Source: JALHVH01 sp963773685 (lineage in GTDB: Bacteria > Acidobacteriota > Aminicenantia > Aminicenantales > Saccharicenantaceae). Taken from it: a stretch of 64,000 nt of DNA. Shown here piece after piece: positions 58,795-64,000 of this stretch. The stretch spans positions 124,001 to 188,000 of the forward strand of contig CAVZBY010000002.1 of the NCBI GenBank assembly GCA_963773685.1, read 5' to 3'. The notes below the pieces were generated by a model that did no database searches, had not been told where the DNA came from, and saw only the letters and a list, made by a program, of their open reading frames with translations. Made by a program: the position numbers and the translations under genes. Each line of letters begins with the position of its first letter. Positions within the stretch are counted from its first letter, which is position 1.

Positions 58795-59229
58795 ATGGAC
58801 CTCGTGATCAGACGGTTCCGGATTAGCGATTACGACGCGGTCATGACCCTCTGGAAGGAGGCCGGCCTTCCCCTCAAGCCTTCGGGCCGGGACGCCCGCG
58901 AGCGTATCGAAGCCCAACTCTTAGAACCCAACGTCATTTTTCTGGTCGCCGAAGCCGAGGGCCGCATCGCCGGCACCGTTCTGGCCACGCATGACGGCCG
59001 AAAGGGTTGGATCAACCGGCTGGCCGTGCGCGAAGACATGCGCCGGCGGGGGCTGGGGGAGCGGCTGGTCCGGGAGGCCGAGGGACGGCTCGAGGCCGCC
59101 GGGATGGACGTCCTGGCCTGCCTCATCGAGGAGGGGAACGAGGCGTCCATGGAATTCTTTTCCCGTATCGGCTATGGGCGCAAGGACGACATCCATTACT
59201 TCGTGAAGAAGAGGACCCCGGCATCCTGA
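58795..59229 (+). CDS. GNAT-family N-acetyltransferase
   Basis: A 144-residue acetyltransferase. The acetyl-CoA-binding motif A is RLAVREDMRRRGLGERLV (about 76-93), followed by NEASMEFFSRIGY of motif B. Close in style to RimI-like enzymes, but the substrate is unknown. The Met at 58795 follows AAGGGGGAG and is 13 bases past the Yip1 gene, so it is the third gene of this run. Confidence 0.9.
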   Translation: MDLVIRRFRISDYDAVMTLWKEAGLPLKPSGRDARERIEAQLLEPNVIFLVAEAEGRIAGTVLATHDGRKGWINRLAVREDMRRRGLGERLVREAEGRLEAAGMDVLACLIEEGNEASMEFFSRIGYGRKDDIHYFVKKRTPAS

Positions 59230-59233
59230 AGGG

Positions 59234-59260
59234 TTGAAAGTTCGGCCGAAATACTATAAT
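59234..59260 (+). promoter_or_regulatory. Promoter of the flavodiiron gene
   Basis: TTGAAA (59234-59239) and TATAAT (59255-59260) with a short 15-base spacer; the ATG is at 59292. Confidence 0.55.
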
Positions 59261-59291
59261 ATTACTAGGAAATCGGCTGGGAGGATGAGCG

Positions 59292-60470
59292 ATGAAGAAG
59301 CAGGAGATCAGGAAAGGCGTCTATTGGGCCGGGACGGTCGACTGGGAGCGGAGGCTTTTCGATGCCCTGATCCCTCTGCCTGACGGGACTAGCTATAACG
59401 CCTATCTTATCCACGGGAGCGCGGCGACGGCCCTTCTCGACGCGACCGATCCGTCCAAGATCTGGCAGATCGAGGAGCACCTGGCCGATGTTGCGAAGGT
59501 CGATTATCTCGTCGCCCATCACGGCGAGCAGGACCATTCCGGGGCCATCCCGTGGGTCCTTGCCAGGTACCCGGAAGCCAAGGTCGTGTGCACGCCGCTC
59601 GCCAAGGGGATCCTTGTCGACCACCTCGCGATAGATCCGGGTCGCATCGTTACGGTCGCGGACGGGGAGAGGCTCTCGCTGGGGGACCGGACGCTTCGGT
59701 TCCTCCATACGCCGTGGGTCCACTGGCCCGAGACGATGTCGACCTATCTCGAGGAAGAGAGGATCCTGTTCAGCTGCGACTGGTTCGGCTCCCACCTGGC
59801 GACCTCGGAGCTCGTCATCAAGGACGATTCCCGCGTCTACGAGTCCGCGAAACGGTACTTCGCCGAGATCATGCTGCCCTTCCGGGCGATCATTCGGAAG
59901 AACCTCGACAAGATCAAGGACCTCCCGATCGACATCATCGCGCCGAGCCACGGGCCCCTGCATCCCCGGCCGGGCTTCATCATCGAGGCCTACAAAGAGT
60001 GGACCGCCGACACGCCGCGGAATTTCGTCGTCCTCCCCTATGTCTCCATGCACGGGTCCACGGCTGTCATGGCCGAGCACCTGGCCGCCGCGCTCGTCCA
60101 AAGGGGGGTGCCGGTACAGCTTTTCAGCCTCCCCGTGATCGACAACGGGAAGCTGGCCATGAGCCTGGTCGATGCGGCGACGATCGTCGTCGGGTGCCCG
60201 GCCGTGCACGTCGGGCCCCATCCGCTCGCGGCCAACGCGGTCTATCTGGCCAACGCGCTGAGGCCGAAGATCAGGTTCGCATCGGTCATCGGCTCTTTCG
60301 GTTGGGCGAACAAGATCGTCGAGACTCTCTCAGGGCTCATGTCGAACATCAAAGCCGAGATGCTGCCTCCCGTGATCGCCAAGGGCCTGCCCAAGGAAGC
60401 CGACTTCAAGGCCCTTGACGCGCTTGCCGACGCCATCGCCGGGAAGCACAAAGCCGCCGGGCTTCTTTAA
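59292..60470 (+). CDS. Flavodiiron protein (FprA-type A flavoprotein)
   Basis: A 392-residue enzyme that reduces oxygen to water, or nitric oxide to nitrous oxide. The N-terminal metallo-beta-lactamase-like domain (about 1-245) holds the diiron ligands HxExDH (His77, Glu79, Asp81, His82), plus His, Asp and His in the WVHWPE, FSCDW and APSHGP segments. The flavodoxin domain (about 250-392) binds FMN through SMHGSTAVMAEHL. GGGAGGA precedes the start. Typical of anaerobes; with the ferritin-like protein at 35405 it points to oxygen defence in an oxygen-sensitive organism. Confidence 0.93.
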   Translation: MKKQEIRKGVYWAGTVDWERRLFDALIPLPDGTSYNAYLIHGSAATALLDATDPSKIWQIEEHLADVAKVDYLVAHHGEQDHSGAIPWVLARYPEAKVVCTPLAKGILVDHLAIDPGRIVTVADGERLSLGDRTLRFLHTPWVHWPETMSTYLEEERILFSCDWFGSHLATSELVIKDDSRVYESAKRYFAEIMLPFRAIIRKNLDKIKDLPIDIIAPSHGPLHPRPGFIIEAYKEWTADTPRNFVVLPYVSMHGSTAVMAEHLAAALVQRGVPVQLFSLPVIDNGKLAMSLVDAATIVVGCPAVHVGPHPLAANAVYLANALRPKIRFASVIGSFGWANKIVETLSGLMSNIKAEMLPPVIAKGLPKEADFKALDALADAIAGKHKAAGLL

Positions 60471-60529
60471 GCCGGAGACACGCTACCCGCTTCCGAATTC
60501 CGGGGATCCCCCGGAGATACGGGGCATAC

Positions 60530-63043
60530 CTATTTCCTCGGGTTGAGCAGACTGTCCGCCGCAAGAACCGTGAACACATACGTGGCAGCCCCCGTCAGGA
60601 CATATTCGGCCTGCTGCCAGAGGAACGGGAAGGGCTCCTTCAGCTCGGGAAAGTCCGGCCGGATGAGGGATGGGCCGGATACGCCGCCTCCCGGAATGTG
60701 GGTCCAGTCGTTCAGATTGATCCCATAAGCCACCGTCATGGACTTGGCGCCGACCGCGGAGACCAGGGAGGTATTCGAGGCGGGGTGACAGCCCAGGACA
60801 TAGTTGAGGACCCGGAGGAGGTTCTCCCGGCCGAACTTGTCCGGACAGGCCTTGTGCAAAAAATATTGCCTCACAGCGTACTCCTGGATATCCCAGGTGA
60901 CGCCCCAGACCTGGGGCCTGAAAGGAACGCCGTAGGGCACTTTGGCGAGCTCCTCATCTAGTTTCCGGGCATATTCGCCCAGGATTCTGTCGACCGCCTT
61001 CGAGAATCCGTCGTCCTTGACGAACTCAAGCGCTCGGGCCGCGGCCCAGCCGGCCTCATCCGGCCTCTCGGCCACGACCGGGAGGAGGGCCTTGAGCCGT
61101 TCGGCATAGCGCGCCTCGCGGGTCGTCACGAGGAGCTCGACGGCGGCGATGACCTCCTGGATGTCCGCGCGATCGGGGACGTAAGGGTTGGCGAAGCGGG
61201 CGGGCGGGTGGCCCTGTTCATATTCCCAGGCCTTGACAGCGGTTTCCAAGCACTCTTTGGCCAGGGGATCGTCGAACCCCCGGAGCACGCGGCTCGAAGC
61301 GGCCAGGGCCGTGACAGAGGCGTATTCCATGCCGGTATCCCGATTGGTGAACGCGTAACGGTCGTCGCGGCGCCCGGAGCGGTCGCCCCTGACCTCGTCG
61401 ATGCCCAATGTCGCATCGAAGACGCGGTTGTCGGTGATGACGGCGGGCTCGCCGAGCGTCCCGTACTGCTCGAGGCTGGGGTCGGAGACTCCCGTAAAGC
61501 TGTGGCCCGAGACTCGATAGGGGGCCAGCAGATAGGCGACACCGTGCGCGACCTGCTGGACGATGTCGGGCTTCCCGTCAGGGAGATGGAGGACGACGTT
61601 CAGCCGCCCGGTATCGACGGTTGTCTGGTCGGAGTCGAGCGCGAAGGCTTCGCGCGCCAGGGCGAGGAGTTGCGTCGCCCAGGCCTGGGCCCCTCCGGCG
61701 AGGTCATGGTCCGCGGCGTCGTGCCACCCGCCCCGGTCGAATCCCGGGATGTGCTCGTCGGCGGCGTACTTCGTCTCCGTCACGGGCCCCTGTTTGTATC
61801 CTTCGATGAAGGCCAGGTCGAGGTTGGGGGGCGCCTGGAGCGCATCGTCCATATGGCAGAATCCGTGCCAGATACGGCCCCGGTCGATGACGCGCACATG
61901 ACACATCTGGACCGGGAGGAACGTCTCCAACGTCGGCTGCCAAACGTCGCGGCGATAAACGTCGTCCGAGATGAGGAAAGGCGAGGTCTGCTCGCCCGCA
62001 TAGCGGATAATATAGGCCCCCGGATCGCGGACCGACGAAAAATCGAAGACGGCGTAATCGTACCGAAGGAACCGGCCCCACCGGGTCAGGGACTGCTTGA
62101 GAACGGGAATCGGGCCCTTTTCCGGGTCAAGCCTGAACAGCGAGGCTTCTTCGAGGGCGCCCGGGCGCGGGTCGAGCTCGATAATGGCGTGCTTGACCTG
62201 GCCGGGGTGATATCCGACCTGCGAGATACCTATGATCGGGGGTCGCGTCCAGCCGGGAACGGCGTTGGGAGTTATCCTCCAGCGGACGGCCCCTTTTGTG
62301 GCCCCGGCGGGGATCAGCGTCCGGACCAGGAACCAGTTGTGCGTGTTCTGACTGCGCCCGTCGTAGAACTGGATATCCCCGTTGAGAGACTCGATGACGA
62401 GGCGGCGCAGGGGATCTTCCGGGGCTGCGACGAATCGCGGGCCCGCGGCCAGGACATCCGGGCGCGCGCCCTGGGCGTCCAGGACGATGGGGCCGTTGCC
62501 CTGGCGGGTGAAGACGCCGTCGGTCCCGCCCAGGCTATAGGCCTTCCCGAAAAAGGCGGTCGGGAAGAGTTCCATGTTGAAACCGGCCCTGCCCACGGCC
62601 TCGGCCGGCAGGGGCCGGGCGAGATCCACCGTTACGAGGACGGCGTCGCCGTCCGGCTCGACCCTGACGACGTAGGCGATGTCTTCTTTTTCGAAGCGCA
62701 GGGGGACCTCGGCGCGGTTGGCGCTCCTGTCCACGGCCCGCTTGCCCACGGCCGGGAGCTTGCCCCATTGCCCGGGCGCGGACTCGAGGCGCACGTCGCC
62801 GTTTGCGGCCACCCGCTCGCCATGCTGGATGATCTCGATGCCGCCCTGCTTGCCCTCCGGATAGCGGTCGTGGAATACGAGGACCGATAGGCCGGGCCTC
62901 TCGAAGTATTCCTCCGCATTGAGGACCCAGGCCGAGACGGGCGCGGCGGCCTTGTCCTGCGGCGCATCGGCGGCGGTGGGAGCGGACGCTGCCGATAAAG
63001 CGAGGACGCCTATCATTGCCAGGCACTTGACGGCGATTCTCAT
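60530..63043 (-). CDS. Secreted GH9-family glycoside hydrolase
   Basis: An 837-residue exported enzyme. A signal peptide (about 1-25) leads to a long N-terminal region without a clear match, an Ig-like CelD_N domain (about 268-360) and the GH9 catalytic domain (about 365-835). Catalytic Asp residues lie in GGWHDAAD (438-445; Asp442, Asp445), the NYVLG stretch is near the C-terminus and the acid Glu is in QQAEYVL. The classical family has GGWYDAGDY, so the active-site loop is altered. It should cleave beta-glucan or a related polymer. AAAGGAGA precedes the start. It stands apart from other sugar genes. Confidence 0.88.
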   Translation of the reverse strand: MRIAVKCLAMIGVLALSAASAPTAADAPQDKAAAPVSAWVLNAEEYFERPGLSVLVFHDRYPEGKQGGIEIIQHGERVAANGDVRLESAPGQWGKLPAVGKRAVDRSANRAEVPLRFEKEDIAYVVRVEPDGDAVLVTVDLARPLPAEAVGRAGFNMELFPTAFFGKAYSLGGTDGVFTRQGNGPIVLDAQGARPDVLAAGPRFVAAPEDPLRRLVIESLNGDIQFYDGRSQNTHNWFLVRTLIPAGATKGAVRWRITPNAVPGWTRPPIIGISQVGYHPGQVKHAIIELDPRPGALEEASLFRLDPEKGPIPVLKQSLTRWGRFLRYDYAVFDFSSVRDPGAYIIRYAGEQTSPFLISDDVYRRDVWQPTLETFLPVQMCHVRVIDRGRIWHGFCHMDDALQAPPNLDLAFIEGYKQGPVTETKYAADEHIPGFDRGGWHDAADHDLAGGAQAWATQLLALAREAFALDSDQTTVDTGRLNVVLHLPDGKPDIVQQVAHGVAYLLAPYRVSGHSFTGVSDPSLEQYGTLGEPAVITDNRVFDATLGIDEVRGDRSGRRDDRYAFTNRDTGMEYASVTALAASSRVLRGFDDPLAKECLETAVKAWEYEQGHPPARFANPYVPDRADIQEVIAAVELLVTTREARYAERLKALLPVVAERPDEAGWAAARALEFVKDDGFSKAVDRILGEYARKLDEELAKVPYGVPFRPQVWGVTWDIQEYAVRQYFLHKACPDKFGRENLLRVLNYVLGCHPASNTSLVSAVGAKSMTVAYGINLNDWTHIPGGGVSGPSLIRPDFPELKEPFPFLWQQAEYVLTGAATYVFTVLAADSLLNPRK

Positions 63044-63145
63044 GGGCGTCTCCTTTCCGGGGGGTTCAATGGATGAAGCATATCAAAAATAGGGGCGCGA
63101 TACCAAGGTTCGGAAAAAACCGGAATGGGGGAGAGGGGGGGGATC

Positions 63146-64000
63146 CTAGATGGTCGGCGTTCGGCCGATCGCTCCCAGGATCCGGGCGGTGCCCGACGGA
63201 ACAGGGTAGCGGCGCAGGTCCCTCAGGGCGACCCATCGCAGGCGTCTCGGGTCGGTTTTCAACCCTCCTCCGATAGAGCAGGCGAACGCGTGCAATGTGA
63301 CCCTGAATTCTGTATAGGCGTGCCGGACCGTTACGAGGGGGCGCACTTTCCGGACCTCGACGCCGAGCTCTTCCCGGACCTCCCGGGCCAGAGCCTCTTC
63401 CAGGCTCTCTCCCGTCTCTCTCTTTCCGCCGGGGAATTCCCAGAGTCCCCCCAGGAGTCCCGCGGGCGGCCTCTTCTGGATGAGGAGCTTCCCGTTCTTT
63501 TCGATGACCGCGACGACGGTCTCGATCTTCCGGCTGCTGCGCTTCGTCGGGGCCAGAATGATCTCCTGCTCTCCCGCCTCATAGGCCCTGCAGAACGCGG
63601 AGACGGGACAGAGAAGGCACTGCGGCGATCGCGGCCGGCAGACGAGCGCCCCGAGCTCCATCATGGCCTGATTGAAGGCCCCCGGCCTCTTGGGCGGGAA
63701 TACGGTCCGGAGATGCTCCATGATCACGGCGTCCTTGCCCGAGCCCGCCGTGCCGCGCATTCGGGCCAGCCTCATGACGACCCGTCGAACGTTGGCGTCA
63801 ATGACCGGAAACGGCTCCCCGAACGCCAGGCTGAGCACGGCCGCCGTGGTATATGGGCCGAACCCGGGCAGGCCGCGAACGACGGCCGGATCGCGCGGGA
63901 AGCGGCCGCCATGTTCCGTCGCGATGATCCTCGCCGCCGCGCGGAGATTCCTCGCCCGCGCATAATATCCGAGCCCTTGCCAGGCCTTGAGGACCTTTTG
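63146..64000 (-). CDS. mutY: A/G-specific adenine glycosylase MutY, partial at window edge
   Basis: At least 284 residues are visible; the N-terminus with the catalytic Glu lies beyond the window. The helix-hairpin-helix is LPGFGPYTTAAV, followed by the VIDANVRRV loop. The four cysteines of the 4Fe-4S cluster are in CRPRSPQCLLCPVSAFC. The C-terminal MutT-like domain carries an intact Nudix box, GGKRETGESLEEALAREVREELGV. It removes adenine opposite 8-oxoguanine. It is upstream of the GH9 gene on the same strand, 102 bases away. Confidence 0.94.
   Translation of the reverse strand, partial: QKVLKAWQGLGYYARARNLRAAARIIATEHGGRFPRDPAVVRGLPGFGPYTTAAVLSLAFGEPFPVIDANVRRVVMRLARMRGTAGSGKDAVIMEHLRTVFPPKRPGAFNQAMMELGALVCRPRSPQCLLCPVSAFCRAYEAGEQEIILAPTKRSSRKIETVVAVIEKNGKLLIQKRPPAGLLGGLWEFPGGKRETGESLEEALAREVREELGVEVRKVRPLVTVRHAYTEFRVTLHAFACSIGGGLKTDPRRLRWVALRDLRRYPVPSGTARILGAIGRTPTI

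Overview
The window looks like a high-GC contig from a bacterium of the Acidobacteriota / Candidatus Aminicenantes type. This placement is inferred from gene content: TonB-dependent receptors with an N-terminal carboxypeptidase-regulatory-like domain, a GWxTD-domain protein coupled to a TPR protein, a large expansion of exported serine beta-lactamase-like hydrolases, a DUF1846 protein and a Bacillus-like long SRP RNA. No rRNA or other taxonomic marker is present. About 49 protein genes, two tRNA-Ser genes and one SRP RNA can be supported. Coding density is high and no intergenic gap exceeds about 330 bases.

Region 1 to 35 kb is dominated by envelope and secreted functions. It starts with an operon of a Tat-signal PLP enzyme of the alpha-oxoamine synthase fold plus an S12-type serine hydrolase (minus strand). 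Two nearly identical GntR/FCD regulators flank a TonB-dependent receptor. Next come a serine hydrolase coupled to rmuC, a divergent yggS/dGTPase pair, an exported amidohydrolase, and an IclR regulator with a second TonB receptor. A GWxTD/TPR pair and a tandemly duplicated pair of serine hydrolases follow. An operon of a CocE/S15-like hydrolase and two Tat-signal dipeptide epimerases comes next, then two more serine hydrolases. The region closes with an operon of an M4 metallopeptidase, an SH3-plus-beta-barrel outer-membrane protein and a second Tat-signal oxoamine synthase-fold enzyme. Together this reads as a peptide capture and processing set. Proteins or peptides would be cut outside (M4, M14, S15-like, S12-like), stereochemically altered by exported epimerases and PLP enzymes, and taken up through TonB receptors under GntR/IclR control. 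The exported PLP enzymes are the most unusual part.

Region 35 to 48 kb is mostly metabolic and housekeeping: a ferritin-like protein, a transketolase / secreted nuclease / FAD oxidoreductase cluster, an ACT-domain protein, DoxX, an M14 carboxypeptidase, a YugP-type membrane metalloprotease, the SRP RNA, a CobO / zincin / HOGA-like aldolase operon, and serS followed by tRNA-Ser(UGA).

Region 48.3 to 52.6 kb is a defence island between two tRNA-Ser genes. It holds a low-GC small membrane protein and a single-chain type ISP-like restriction-modification enzyme that lacks a helicase. From 52.7 kb to the end lie a membrane protein, a YfiR-like protein overlapping a CHASE/HAMP/PAS/GAF/GGDEF diguanylate cyclase, a DUF1846 / Yip1 / GNAT run, a flavodiiron protein, a GH9 glycosidase and a partial mutY.

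Several cytoplasmic genes (serS, the ferritin-like gene, yggS, cobO and both gntR genes) have a -10 element 0 to 11 bases from the start codon and no Shine-Dalgarno. The exported genes generally carry strong AAGGAGG-type sites, which is a striking split within one window.
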